Origin: Plantibacter flavus
Lineage (GTDB): Bacteria; Actinomycetota; Actinomycetes; Actinomycetales; Microbacteriaceae
NCBI RefSeq assembly: GCF_900177615.1
Contig: NZ_FXAP01000001.1
Location: 812,825-876,824 of the forward strand
Length of the DNA: 64,000 bases
Reading direction: 5' to 3'
Shown piece by piece: positions 55,565 through 64,000 of the stretch. The position numbers were made by a program, and so were the translations under genes. The first letter of the stretch is position 1. The number at the start of each line of letters is the position of its first letter. The notes under the pieces were generated by a model. The model was given only the letters and a program-made list of their open reading frames with translations. It was not told the DNA's origin and searched no databases.

Positions 55565-57984
55565 CCACAGACGCGGCCACCGGACCGAGATCCGGGCGAG
55601 GTGAGAGCGCGATGCGGTTCCCACGTCTGCTCATCCCGGCGGCGGTCACCTGGGTCGGTGCGGCCGTCTGCAGCGCGGCTCCAACGCTGGCCTGGGTTGG
55701 GGTACTGGTCGCGTTCCTCGTTGCCTCCGCCTGCCTCGGGTGCAGCACGGTCGTCCGGCGTCGCCGTGTGGAGCTTCGCCTGGGGGAGCGTCGCACAGGG
55801 TCTGTCGTCGTCACGACGCTCTTGCTCTGCGCGTGCTCCGCGGCGCTGTTCGGCATGGTCGCCGCGTCGATCGGCGCACGCGCGCCTGACCGGCAGCCGG
55901 AGGCCCTGCAAGCGCTCGGGAACGCTCCCGTGCATGCCGAGGTCGCGGTGACCGGTGACGCGGTCCCTACCGGTTCGGTCACGGCTGAACCCACGGTTCG
56001 GTTCGCAGCTGACCTTGTGACGGTCTCGGACGACGGGGGAGCCCTCGAGGGCCTCTCGGTCCCGGTCCTCGTCTTCGCGCCGGTGCCGGCCGGTCGTGCG
56101 CCGAGGATCGGCGAGCGCTGGCACGTCGGCGGCCCCCTCCGATGGAACGCGCCGGGTGATGCGCGGGCAGCGCTGCTGTTCGCACGGGAGGAACCCGAGC
56201 TGCTGGGGGAGCCGCCGGCGATCCTGGACTGGTCGGCCTCGCTTCGTTCCGGCCTCGTCGGGCTCGCGTCCACCTTGCCCGGACCGGGCGGGGAACTGCT
56301 GCCCGGCCTCGCGATCGGCGACGTCAGCCAGGTGAGTGACGCGGTCACGGAGTCGATGCAGCGCAGTTCACTCTCGCATCTGACGGCCGTGTCGGGCGCG
56401 AACTGTGCGGTCATCGTGTGGCTCGTCAGCACCGCGGTCGCGGCACTCGGCGGTGGACGGAAGCTCAGGATCTCGGGCGCCCTGTTGTGTCTCGTCGCCT
56501 TCGTGGTCCTCGTGACGCCCCAACCGAGCGTGCAACGGGCGGCGCTCATGGCGGCCTTCGTCCTGGTGATGGGCGGCTTCGGGCGGCCGATCAGGGGCCT
56601 CGCCGCGCTGTCGTTGGCGGTGGTCGTCCTCCTCGTCGCCGACCCCTGGCTGGCCGGGCAGTACGGGTTCGGGCTCTCGGTGCTCGCCACCAGCGGTCTG
56701 CTGCTCCTGAGTGGACCCCTCACGGACCTGCTGGGCAGGTGGCTGCCGCGAGGGATCGCGGCCCTCATCGCGATCCCGGCAGCCGCCCAGCTCGCCTGCC
56801 AGCCGATGCTCGTCCTCCTCGACCCCGCGATCCAGCTCGGCGGCGTCCCCGCGAATCTGCTCGCAGGTCCTGCCGCCGCGCCCGCGACCATGCTCGGGCT
56901 GCTCGCCTGCCTGCTCGTCCCGTTCGCACCCCAACTCGCGCTGCTCGTCGCATGGCTCGGTTGGGTGCCCGCGACGTGGATCGCCGCAGTGGCCCGGTGG
57001 TTCGAGGGCGTTCCTGCTGCGAGGGTGCCGTGGCCGGAGGGGCCGCTCGGCGTCGTGCTCGTCACCGTGCCGACGGCCCTGATCGCCACGCTCCTGCTGT
57101 TCGGTCGGGACCTGCCCTCGAGGTGGTCGAGGACGATCGGGGTGGCGGTTGTCGTGGCGCTCGTGGCACTGTGCGGTCGGGCGGTCGGGGACGGACTCGG
57201 TCCGGCCCTCAATCGGCCGGGCGACTGGGTCGTGGCCGCCTGCGACGTCGGTCAGGGCGACGCGGTCCTCCTGCGACAGGGCGCCGCCATCGCCTTGGTC
57301 GACGTCGGGCCCGACCCCGAACCGCTCCGCGCGTGCTTGGACGAACTCGGGGTGTCCCGCATCGAGCTGCTCGTCCTCACCCATTACGACCTCGACCACG
57401 TCGGAGGCCTCGACGCGGTCGTCGGCAGGGTCGACGAGGTGCTGCTCGGGCCGGTCGACGACCCGGAGGACGAGCGCATCGCCCGAGTGCTCCGAGCGGC
57501 CGGTGCCGAGGTGCGACAGGCCGGCGCCGGGGACGAGGGGGTGCTGGGGGATCCGGAGAGCGCGGCGCGGTGGCGCGTCCTGTGGCCGGACCCCGCGGCA
57601 GATGGCGTCGAACCGGGGAACGACGCGAGCGTGGTGGTCCGGTTCGACCTCCTCGCCGCATCGGTGCTGCTGCTCGGCGACCTCGGTGAGCAAGCACAGG
57701 ACCGGCTGCTCGGACGGCACGCGCTCGGGGATCCGGTCGACATCGTCAAGGTGTCGCATCACGGTTCCGCCGATCAGAGCGATCGCTTGGCGCGCCGGGT
57801 GGGCGCGACGGTGGCGCTCGTCTCCGTCGGGGCCGACAACGGCTACGGGCATCCGACGCGCTCAGCGCTCGAGTTCTACGAGGCCACCGGGGCCGAGGTC
57901 CTCCGCACGGACGAGTCGGGGATCATCGTCCTCGGCCCGGGCGACGGCGGCGGGTTCCGCGTGTGGTCGGAACGTGGCGGGTGA
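55561..57984 (+). CDS. comEC: ComEC/Rec2 competence channel with metallo-beta-lactamase domain
   Basis: 807-residue membrane channel that passes single-stranded DNA into the cell. It has N-terminal helices, a soluble OB-like segment, the Competence domain with helices and the hallmark SSLSHLTAVSGANCAVIVWL near residue 270, and a C-terminal MBL-fold domain with CDVGQGDAVLLRQG and the metal motif THYDLDHVGG at about 607, ending KVSHHGSADQSD and a GHP block. The GTG overlaps the comEA stop. An internal ATG (MRFPRLLIPAAV) 17 codons later is the alternative start. All metal-binding histidines are present, so the nuclease-like domain looks intact. Confidence 0.93.
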   Translation: MTTDAATGPRSGRGESAMRFPRLLIPAAVTWVGAAVCSAAPTLAWVGVLVAFLVASACLGCSTVVRRRRVELRLGERRTGSVVVTTLLLCACSAALFGMVAASIGARAPDRQPEALQALGNAPVHAEVAVTGDAVPTGSVTAEPTVRFAADLVTVSDDGGALEGLSVPVLVFAPVPAGRAPRIGERWHVGGPLRWNAPGDARAALLFAREEPELLGEPPAILDWSASLRSGLVGLASTLPGPGGELLPGLAIGDVSQVSDAVTESMQRSSLSHLTAVSGANCAVIVWLVSTAVAALGGGRKLRISGALLCLVAFVVLVTPQPSVQRAALMAAFVLVMGGFGRPIRGLAALSLAVVVLLVADPWLAGQYGFGLSVLATSGLLLLSGPLTDLLGRWLPRGIAALIAIPAAAQLACQPMLVLLDPAIQLGGVPANLLAGPAAAPATMLGLLACLLVPFAPQLALLVAWLGWVPATWIAAVARWFEGVPAARVPWPEGPLGVVLVTVPTALIATLLLFGRDLPSRWSRTIGVAVVVALVALCGRAVGDGLGPALNRPGDWVVAACDVGQGDAVLLRQGAAIALVDVGPDPEPLRACLDELGVSRIELLVLTHYDLDHVGGLDAVVGRVDEVLLGPVDDPEDERIARVLRAAGAEVRQAGAGDEGVLGDPESAARWRVLWPDPAADGVEPGNDASVVVRFDLLAASVLLLGDLGEQAQDRLLGRHALGDPVDIVKVSHHGSADQSDRLARRVGATVALVSVGADNGYGHPTRSALEFYEATGAEVLRTDESGIIVLGPGDGGGFRVWSERGG

Positions 57985-58021
57985 GCCGCCGACCGCCCCG
58001 CCTGGTGTCGGCGGTCGCCGG

Positions 58022-58027
58022 TAGACT
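58022..58027 (+). promoter_or_regulatory. Candidate -10 box (TAGACT) of holA
   Basis: TAGACT about 22 bp before the GTG, followed by a strong ribosome site (GAGAGGAG, 58037-58044). Confidence 0.4.
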
Positions 58028-58049
58028 CGGACGGTCGAGAGGAGCCGCT

Positions 58050-59105
58050 GTGGCTGCACCACGTTCCGCCGGTCGCGGCAAGGCCAAGACGGCGGCCAAG
58101 GCCTCGGCGGCGATCCCGCAGCTCGGCTGGTCCGAGATCCGCCCGGCGCCGATCGTGTTGGTGTCCGGCACGGAGTCCTTCCTCGCCGACCGGGCGATCC
58201 GCCGACTTCGCGACTTCCTCGTCTCCGAAGACCCCTCGCTCGAGGTCAACGATGTCGCCGCCGACAGCTACGCCCCGGGCGAGCTGCTCACGGTCGCGAG
58301 CCCGTCGCTCTTCGGTGAGCCCCGGCTCGTCCGCGTCAGCCAGGTCGAGAAGTGCTCCGATCAGTTCCTCACCGAAGCCATCCGGTACCTCGAAGCACCG
58401 CCGGAGGGCGCCTACCTCGTGCTGCGGCACAACGGAGGCGTGCGCGGCAAGAAGTTGCTCGACGCCATCCGCTCGGGCACCGGTGGCGGTGTCGAGATCG
58501 TCTGCACCGAACTCAAGCGGGACAGCGACAAGGCCGACTTCGCCGCGGCGGAGTTCAAGACCGCGGGTCGTCGCATCACGCCCCAGGCGCTCCGGGCACT
58601 CGTCGGCGCCTTCTCCGACGACCTCGCCGAGCTCGCAGCCGCGTGCAGTCAGCTCATGGCCGACGCGTCGGAGGAGATCACCGAACAGACGGTCAACAAG
58701 TACTACGGCGGTCGACTCGAGACGAGTGCGTTCGACGTCGCCGACGCCGCGATCGCCGGACGACATGGGGAAGCGCTGCTCGCCCTGCGGCAAGCGCTCG
58801 ACTCCGGTGCCGACCCCGTGCCGATCGTCGCCGCCTTCGCGATGAAGATCCGCACGATGGCCAAGGTGTCGTCGGCGCGCGGCGGGTCCGGGCAGATCGC
58901 GCAGCAGTTCGGCCTCGCACCGTGGCAGGTCGACCGCGCCCGTCGGGACCTGTCCGGCTGGACGGACGCCGGCATCGGCCGTGTGGTGCAGATGCTCGCC
59001 GAGACCGACGCCGGAGTGAAGGGCGCGAGCCGCGACCCGGTGTTCGCGCTCGAGCGGCTCGTCGGCGTCATCGCGGCACGCGGGGTCGATCTGTCGGAGC
59101 GGTAG
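58050..59105 (+). CDS. holA: DNA polymerase III subunit delta
   Basis: 351-residue clamp-loader subunit that opens the beta sliding clamp. It has a basic N-terminal tail (RSAGRGKAKTAAKASAA), the AAA-like domain with PIVLVSGTESFLADRAIRRL, the helical ETSAFDVADAAIAGRHGEAL block, and a C-terminal collar domain including FGLAPWQVDRARRDL. Comparison with other actinobacterial HolA proteins supports it. The GTG at 58050 has GAGAGGAG upstream. Its position after comEC is common. Confidence 0.94.
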   Translation: MAAPRSAGRGKAKTAAKASAAIPQLGWSEIRPAPIVLVSGTESFLADRAIRRLRDFLVSEDPSLEVNDVAADSYAPGELLTVASPSLFGEPRLVRVSQVEKCSDQFLTEAIRYLEAPPEGAYLVLRHNGGVRGKKLLDAIRSGTGGGVEIVCTELKRDSDKADFAAAEFKTAGRRITPQALRALVGAFSDDLAELAAACSQLMADASEEITEQTVNKYYGGRLETSAFDVADAAIAGRHGEALLALRQALDSGADPVPIVAAFAMKIRTMAKVSSARGGSGQIAQQFGLAPWQVDRARRDLSGWTDAGIGRVVQMLAETDAGVKGASRDPVFALERLVGVIAARGVDLSER

Positions 59106-59136
59106 CCGGCCGAGCGGGCCGTGGTGGCGGGCGGGA

Positions 59137-59169
59137 TGCCCTTCGACAAGCTCAGGAACCGAGCGGGCA
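59137..59169. repeat. Possible interspersed palindromic (REP-like) element
   Basis: Single copy of CTTCGACAAGCTCAGGAACC (59141-59160), framed by TGCCC (59137-59141) and GGGCA (59165-59169), between holA and the rpsT terminator. The CTTCGACAAGCTCAGG core recurs in intergenic regions of many actinobacterial genomes, to my recollection; only one copy is present here. Confidence 0.35.
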
Positions 59170-59175
59170 ACGCGA

Positions 59176-59210
59176 AAGGCCCCGCACGTTCCGAGGAACG
59201 CCGGGGCCTT
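59176..59210. terminator. Bidirectional terminator between holA and rpsT
   Basis: Outer stem AAGGCCCCG (59176-59184) pairs with CGGGGCCTT (59202-59210); an inner CGTTCC/GGAACG stem continues it. On the minus strand it is followed by TTTCGCG, as a terminator for rpsT. Confidence 0.85.
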
Positions 59211-59224
59211 GCAGCTGGTGTCGC

Positions 59225-59485
59225 TTAGAGCGCGTTGACCTGCTTGGCGATGGCCGACTTGCGGTTCGCTGCCTGGTTCTCGTGGATGACGCCCTTGCTC
59301 ACGGCCTTGTCGAGCTTCTTCGAGGCGAGCTTGAGTGCGGACTCGGCCTGGGCCTTGTCGCCGGCGACGACGGCCTCACGGGTTGCGCGGATGGCGGTCT
59401 TCAGCTGGCTCTTGACGGCCTTGTTGCGCTCGTTGGCCTTCTTGTTGGTGCCGATGCGCTTGATCTGCGACTTGATGTTTGCCAC
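59225..59485 (-). CDS. rpsT: 30S ribosomal protein S20
   Basis: 86-residue basic three-helix protein that binds 16S rRNA. The sequence [20 protein letters not shown] and the ending [14 protein letters not shown] are typical. The start is GTG with no clear Shine-Dalgarno sequence (GTTGACCCAAC precedes it), although a leader of up to about 130 nt is possible given a TAATGT box near 59600 on the minus strand. It stands alone between holA and lepA. Confidence 0.97.
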   Translation of the reverse strand: MANIKSQIKRIGTNKKANERNKAVKSQLKTAIRATREAVVAGDKAQAESALKLASKKLDKAVSKGVIHENQAANRKSAIAKQVNAL

Positions 59486-59704
59486 GTTGGGTCAACTTTC
59501 GGTTCGAGGAAATGATGTTCGGTGCCGTCGGACGGAAGAGGGCGTCTTCAAGCGAGTTCTCGTGTGGTCTCAACTCACACGCAAGCCAACAGGCAACATT
59601 ACCAGTCGGGCTGAGTTCTGGCAATCCAGGGTACCGCAGCACGGGTGCTCCCCGCCGTGGGACAATGAGGGTTGCCCGATTCCACCCCTGACCCCGAGGA
59701 ACGC

Positions 59705-61555
59705 GTGAGCCCCCAAGCAGTGAAGGCCCTCGAGCCGGCATCGACCGACCCGGCGTTCATCCGGAACTTCTGCATCATCGCCCACATCGACCACGGCAAG
59801 TCGACCCTGGCGGACCGCATGCTGCAGATCACCGGCGTCGTCTCGGACCGCGACATGCGGGCGCAGTACCTCGACCGCATGGACATCGAGCGCGAGCGCG
59901 GCATCACCATCAAGAGCCAGGCCGTGCGCATGCCGTGGTCGCTCAACGGCGAGACCTTCGCGCTCAACATGATCGACACCCCCGGGCACGTCGACTTCAC
60001 CTACGAGGTCTCGCGGTCGCTCGCCGCGTGCGAGGGCGCGATCCTCCTCGTCGACGCCGCACAGGGTATCGAGGCGCAGACGCTCGCGAACCTCTACCTC
60101 GCGCTCGAGAACGACCTCGAGATCATCCCGGTGCTCAACAAGATCGACCTCCCGGCGGCCGACCCCGACAAGTACGCGAAGGAGCTCGCGAGCCTCATCG
60201 GCGGCAAGCCCGAAGACGTCCTGCGGGTGTCCGGCAAGACCGGTATGGGTGTCGAGGAACTCCTCGACCGCGTCGTCGGGCGCATCCCGAACCCCGTGGG
60301 CGACCCGGACGCACCCACGCGCGCCATGATCTTCGACTCCGTCTACGACACCTACCGTGGCGTCGTCACCTACGTCCGCATGATCGACGGCCAGCTGAGT
60401 CCGCGTGAGCGTATCCAGATGATGTCGACGCGCGCGGTGCACGACCTCCTCGAGATCGGCGTCAGCTCGCCGGAACCGACGCCCACGAAGGGCCTCGGCG
60501 TCGGTGAGGTGGGCTACCTCATCACGGGTGTGAAGGACGTCCGGCAGTCGAAGGTCGGCGACACCGTCACGACCGCGGTGAAGCCGGCGACCGACGCACT
60601 CCCGGGTTACACCGACCCGAAGCCGATGGTCTTCTCCGGTCTGTACCCGATCGACGGCAGCGACTACCCGATCCTCCGCGACGCGCTCGACAAGCTGAAG
60701 CTCTCCGATGCCTCGCTCAACTACGAGCCGGAGACCTCCGTCGCCCTCGGATTCGGCTTCCGCGTCGGCTTCCTCGGCCTGCTCCACCTCGAGATCGTGA
60801 CCGAGCGGTTGCAGCGCGAGTTCGACCTCGACCTCATCGCCACGGCACCGTCGGTCACCTACGAGGTGAAGACGGAGGACAAGCAGGTCGTCACCGTCAC
60901 GAACCCGAGCGAGTTCCCCTCCGGCAAGATCCTCGAGGTGTCGGAGCCGATGGTCAAGGTGGGCATCCTCGCCCCCAAGGACTACGTGGGCACCATCATG
61001 GAGCTCTGCCAGAGCCGTCGAGGTGCGCTGCTCGGCATGGAGTACCTCGGCGAGGACCGCGTCGAACTGCGGTACACGATGCCGCTCGGTGAGATCGTCT
61101 TCGACTTCTTCGACCATCTGAAGAGCCGTACGCAGGGGTACGCGTCGCTCGACTACGAGCCCTCCGGCCAGCAGGCAGCCGACCTCGTGAAGGTCGACAT
61201 CCTGCTGCAGGGCGACCAGGTCGACGCGTTCAGCGCCATCGTCCACCGCGAGAAGGCGTACGCCTACGGTGTGCTCATGACCGAGCGCCTGAAGAAGCTC
61301 ATCCCGCGCCAGCAGTTCGAGGTGCCGATCCAGGCCGCCATCGGTGCGCGGATCATCGCCCGCGAGTCGGTCCGTGCCATGCGCAAGGACGTCCTGGCCA
61401 AGTGCTACGGCGGTGACATCACCCGCAAGCGCAAGCTCCTCGAGAAGCAGAAGGAGGGCAAGAAGCGGATGAAGATGGTCGGCAAGGTCGAGGTGCCTCA
61501 GGAGGCGTTCATCGCAGCGCTCTCCGGGGACGTGGAGACGAAGGACAAGAAGTGA
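59705..61555 (+). CDS. lepA: Translation elongation factor 4 (back-translocase LepA)
   Basis: 616-residue ribosomal GTPase. G1 is [10 protein letters not shown]2 RGITIKS, G3 DTPGH, G4 NKIDLP; the LepA-specific C-terminal domain ends with [21 protein letters not shown] chose the GTG at 59705, preceded by GAGGAA at 5 nt, over the in-frame TTG at 59672, which has no site; the protein then begins [20 protein letters not shown], as family members do. A GACAAT box (59661-59666) may be the promoter with a 30-nt leader. The stop overlaps the next gene. Confidence 0.96.
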   Translation: MSPQAVKALEPASTDPAFIRNFCIIAHIDHGKSTLADRMLQITGVVSDRDMRAQYLDRMDIERERGITIKSQAVRMPWSLNGETFALNMIDTPGHVDFTYEVSRSLAACEGAILLVDAAQGIEAQTLANLYLALENDLEIIPVLNKIDLPAADPDKYAKELASLIGGKPEDVLRVSGKTGMGVEELLDRVVGRIPNPVGDPDAPTRAMIFDSVYDTYRGVVTYVRMIDGQLSPRERIQMMSTRAVHDLLEIGVSSPEPTPTKGLGVGEVGYLITGVKDVRQSKVGDTVTTAVKPATDALPGYTDPKPMVFSGLYPIDGSDYPILRDALDKLKLSDASLNYEPETSVALGFGFRVGFLGLLHLEIVTERLQREFDLDLIATAPSVTYEVKTEDKQVVTVTNPSEFPSGKILEVSEPMVKVGILAPKDYVGTIMELCQSRRGALLGMEYLGEDRVELRYTMPLGEIVFDFFDHLKSRTQGYASLDYEPSGQQAADLVKVDILLQGDQVDAFSAIVHREKAYAYGVLMTERLKKLIPRQQFEVPIQAAIGARIIARESVRAMRKDVLAKCYGGDITRKRKLLEKQKEGKKRMKMVGKVEVPQEAFIAALSGDVETKDKK

Positions 61556-62196
61556 ACGCACGACGCAGTTCATTCGAGGACGAAGCGGTCGACTACGCGG
61601 CCGTCGGTGCCACCCAGCGGACCGACCTCCTGCAGTACCCGCCGGAGGGCTACGTGCCGTCGGAGGACGCGTTCCGCCTCGGAAGCGGCGAGGAGCGGTT
61701 CGCCCTCGCGAGCAGCGCCCTCCTCACCTGGGGGCTGCACCGCTCGAGCGGCGTGGAGATCTCCGAGGTGCACCCCGGCACGGGTGTGCAGTACGGCGGC
61801 ATCGCGTTCGCCGAGGACGGTACACCGCTGGAACCCATCGAGACGCACGAGGAGCAGCGCTTCGCCGAGGACGGTACACCGTTCATCACGCCGGGCACGA
61901 CGGTCGTCTTCGCCGGCACCGTCGGTGGGGAACCGCTCGTCGGACCGCATCGCGTCATCTCCGTCACCGAGGAGCCGGGCCACGTGAGCCTCGCCATCGG
62001 CACGATGGAGGGCGATCCGGAGAGCGGCGAGCAGTCCTTCACGATCGAGCAGCGCGAGGACGACTCGGTCTGGATCGTCGTGCGCTCGTTCTTCCGCCCG
62101 ACGAAGGGTGCGGCGAAGCTCGTCGGCTCCAAGCGTCGCCGCAAGACCATGAACGACGCCTACCTCCGCGCACTCCTGCCGTCGCGCGGCGTCTGA
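61552..62196 (+). CDS. DUF1990 family protein with internal in-frame duplication
   Basis: 214 residues, of unknown function, cytosolic. Family-like stretches include [39 protein letters not shown] and [20 protein letters not shown]. The segment FAEDGTP occurs twice, 18 codons apart, and its 21 bases (61807-61827 and 61861-61881) are identical, which points to a recent 54-bp duplication or insertion. The GTG overlaps the lepA stop (GTGA), so it is co-translated with lepA; hemW follows 10 bp later. The role is not known in any relative to my knowledge. Confidence 0.88.
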   Translation: MNARRSSFEDEAVDYAAVGATQRTDLLQYPPEGYVPSEDAFRLGSGEERFALASSALLTWGLHRSSGVEISEVHPGTGVQYGGIAFAEDGTPLEPIETHEEQRFAEDGTPFITPGTTVVFAGTVGGEPLVGPHRVISVTEEPGHVSLAIGTMEGDPESGEQSFTIEQREDDSVWIVVRSFFRPTKGAAKLVGSKRRRKTMNDAYLRALLPSRGV

Positions 62197-62206
62197 GCGA
62201 CGGACC

Positions 62207-63433
62207 GTGCCGAGCGCCCTCCCACTCGCCGATCCGGCCCCGTCCGACGGACTCCTCCCGGAGACGGCGGCCGTTGGCGCCCACGAGCGCAACTTCGGGG
62301 TCTACCTGCACGTCCCGTTCTGCCGGGTCAGGTGCGGCTACTGCGATTTCAACACCTACACGGCGACCGAGCTCCGCGGCGCGAAGCAATCGGACTACGC
62401 CGACGAGGCGGTCGCGGAACTCCGCTTCGGCAAGTCCGTCCTGGCGTCATCGACCGTCCCCGATCGGCCGGTCTCGACCGTGTTCTTCGGAGGCGGGACG
62501 CCGACCCTCCTGCCCGCTGACGACCTGGTCCGGATGCTCCGTGGCGTGACGGACAACTTCGACCTCGCGCCCGGCGCCGAAGTGACGACCGAGGCGAACC
62601 CCGACTCCGTCGACGCCGCCTACCTCCGCACGCTCGCCGAAGCCGGATTCACCCGCGTGTCCTTCGGGATGCAGTCCGCGGTGCCGAGCGTGCTCGCCAC
62701 CCTCGAGCGCACGCACGATCCGGCTCGGGTGCCGCTCGTCGTCCAGTGGGCTCGCGAGGCCGGCCTCGGCGTCAGCCTGGACCTCATCTACGGGACGCCG
62801 GGGGAGACCCTGGCAGACTGGCGCGTCTCGCTCGAGACGGCGATCGCCTGCGCGCCGGATCACGTGTCGGCTTATTCGCTCATCGTCGAACCCGGAACGA
62901 AACTCGCGCGCCAGATCCGCTCAGGCGTGGTGGGGACCCCCGACGAAGACCTGCAGGCCGACATGTACGAGCTCGCCGACGATCTCCTCACCGAGGCCGG
63001 CTACGGCTGGTACGAGGTCAGCAACTGGGCGACGGACGACAGGCACCGCTCCCGGCACAACCTCTCCTACTGGACCGGCGAGGACTGGTGGGGTGTCGGC
63101 CCGGGCTCGCACAGTCACGTCGGCGGGGTGCGCTGGTGGAACGTCAAGCACCCGGCGGCGTACGCCCAGCGGATCGCGGCGGGGGAGTCCCCGGCCGCCG
63201 GCCGGGAGACCCTGGACGACGAGACCCGGGAGCTCGAACGCATCCTGCTGCTCACCCGTACGCGGGACGGCATCCCGATCCGGACGCTCGCCCCCGAGGC
63301 TCGCACGGCGGTCGCCGGGCTCATCGCCGAGGAACTGGTCGACGCACGGCAGGCCCTGCTCGGACGGCTGGAGCTCACGCGCCGCGGACGGCTCCTCGCC
63401 GACGCGGTCGTCCGCCGCCTGGTCGGCGACTGA
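62207..63433 (+). CDS. hemW: Radical SAM heme chaperone HemW (coproporphyrinogen III oxidase-like)
   Basis: 408-residue radical SAM protein. The [4Fe-4S] cysteines are Cys39, Cys43 and Cys46 in CRVRCGYC, followed by FNTYTATEL. The stretch VFFGGGTPTLLPADDLVRM is typical of HemW/HemN. The fourth cysteine that marks true HemN (CxxxCxxCxC) is absent: phenylalanine follows the aspartate, so HemW, the heme chaperone, is the better name. The C-terminal HemN domain with the TGEDWWGVGPGSHSH block is present. It is downstream of lepA, as usual. The GTG has only a weak GACGGA site. Confidence 0.94.
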   Translation: MPSALPLADPAPSDGLLPETAAVGAHERNFGVYLHVPFCRVRCGYCDFNTYTATELRGAKQSDYADEAVAELRFGKSVLASSTVPDRPVSTVFFGGGTPTLLPADDLVRMLRGVTDNFDLAPGAEVTTEANPDSVDAAYLRTLAEAGFTRVSFGMQSAVPSVLATLERTHDPARVPLVVQWAREAGLGVSLDLIYGTPGETLADWRVSLETAIACAPDHVSAYSLIVEPGTKLARQIRSGVVGTPDEDLQADMYELADDLLTEAGYGWYEVSNWATDDRHRSRHNLSYWTGEDWWGVGPGSHSHVGGVRWWNVKHPAAYAQRIAAGESPAAGRETLDDETRELERILLLTRTRDGIPIRTLAPEARTAVAGLIAEELVDARQALLGRLELTRRGRLLADAVVRRLVGD

Positions 63434-63451
63434 TCCCGCCGGAGACATGCG

Positions 63452-63483
63452 ACAGCCCCGCCCGGCGGACCGGACGGGGCTGT
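63452..63483. terminator. Bidirectional terminator between hemW and the DUF4870 gene
   Basis: Arms ACAGCCCCG (63452-63460) and CGGGGCTGT (63475-63483) pair perfectly, with an inner CCGG/CCGG stem. Confidence 0.85.
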
Positions 63484-63499
63484 GGTCGTACTCGACGGA

Positions 63500-64000
63500 T
63501 CAGGCCTTGATGAACTGGATCGTGAGCGGGTAGCTGTACAGCTCGCCCTTGTTCGCCTTGATCGCGGCGATGATGCTGAACACGATCACGACGACGTAGA
63601 CGGCGATGATGATGAACAGACCCACGACGACGATCGTCAGGATCGAGCCGACCACGAGTGCGATCAGCATCGTCAGCTGGAAGTTCAGCGCGGTGAGCGT
63701 GTGCGCCTTGATGAACGGGCCGCGGTCCTTGAGGACCAGGTAGCCGATCAGCGGCGGGATGAATCCGAAGAAGATCCCACCGATGTGGATGAGCGTCGAC
63801 CAGAGCTTCTCGTCCGACGGGCTCATGGGCTGAGCGGCGGCGTACGGCTGCTGGTACTGCGGGGCGCCTGCGGGCGGTGGCGGGTAGGAGCCGGCAGCGG
63901 GCGGCGGCGGCGCGTAGCCACCGGCGGGCGGGGGCGGGTAGGCGCCTGCGGGCGGCTGCTGCGGAGCTGCGGGAGGGGGCGTCGCGCCGTCTCCTGCAGG
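63500..64000 (-). CDS. DUF4870 membrane protein with Pro/Gly/Tyr-rich N-terminus, start beyond window edge
   Basis: The frame is open to the window edge, 166 residues visible. The first 58 visible residues are a low-complexity region of PPPPAGxY and PQQP units; then comes SPSDEKLWSTLIHIGGIFFG and three or four helices (PPLIGYLVLKDRGPFIKAHT, the LTMLIALVVGSILTIVVVGL stretch and a last helix to IAAIKANKGE), matching DUF4870. Family members are uncharacterised; the proline-rich cytosolic tail may bind partners. An internal ATG at 63826 could be used, but the continuous codon bias of the repeat region favours the longer gene. Confidence 0.88.
   Translation of the reverse strand, partial: PAGDGATPPPAAPQQPPAGAYPPPPAGGYAPPPPAAGSYPPPPAGAPQYQQPYAAAQPMSPSDEKLWSTLIHIGGIFFGFIPPLIGYLVLKDRGPFIKAHTLTALNFQLTMLIALVVGSILTIVVVGLFIIIAVYVVVIVFSIIAAIKANKGELYSYPLTIQFIKA

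Noticed and set aside
59672-59704. TTG start for lepA giving 11 more residues
   Set aside because: No ribosome site before TTG, while the GTG at 59705 is preceded by GAGGAA and matches the family start.

Overview
The window is chromosomal DNA from a high-GC actinobacterium, most probably a member of the Microbacteriaceae (Plantibacter, Clavibacter or Curtobacterium relatives); the genus cannot be fixed by eye. Pointers are the strong G/C third-position bias, many GTG starts, TAnnnT -10 boxes followed directly by start codons, an ultrashort-stem T-box before ileS, and the gene order ileS-folC-DUF4233-ndk-VKOR-rne-rplU-rpmA-obg-proB-proA-nadD-rsfS, typical of this family. I see no insertion sequence, prophage, CRISPR array or rRNA operon. 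One tRNA gene (tRNA-Ala, GGC) is present. Both edges cut genes: clpX lacks its 5' part and a DUF4870 gene lacks its start.

Layout. 1-6321: end of clpX, then leftward genes for an M3 peptidase and a valS-GNAT-small protein operon. 6454-14635: an OafA-type acyltransferase with an SGNH domain, a leftward four-gene peptide-type ABC importer with a fused two-domain ATPase, and a divergent TetR regulator. 14636-31402: the long housekeeping block, rightward apart from VKOR and DUF4031: T-box-ileS-folC-DUF4233-ndk, rne, rplU-rpmA, obg-proB, proA, a small membrane protein, nadD, a coiled-coil tail-anchored protein and rsfS. 31510-34129: tRNA-Ala, an aldo/keto reductase and a DHA2 drug-efflux type MFS protein.

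34151-38061 is the most unusual part: a leftward, overlapping operon of type III polyketide synthase, methyltransferase and FAD monooxygenase, with a UbiA prenyltransferase starting only 46 bp away in the other direction. The first three match the srsABC logic for phenolic lipids and alkylquinones; the prenyltransferase suggests a prenylated (meroterpenoid or quinone-like) product. 38071-41189 holds cell-envelope genes (secreted coiled-coil/transglycosylase-like protein, GH3 lipoprotein, YceI). 41252-44080 has leftward FUSC, App1-like and DedA genes. 44282-51448 is cydA-cydB-cydD-cydC-pabB, encoding the bd quinol oxidase and its assembly exporter, with a perfect palindrome over the cydA -35 box.

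51565-64000: leuS, a four-helix membrane protein, comEA-comEC-holA, rpsT on the other strand, lepA-DUF1990-hemW and a proline-rich DUF4870 membrane protein. Convergent genes are usually separated by perfect GC-rich bidirectional terminators. A recurring theme is leaderless transcription: about a dozen genes have a TAnnnT box 5 to 7 nt before an ATG or GTG and no Shine-Dalgarno sequence.
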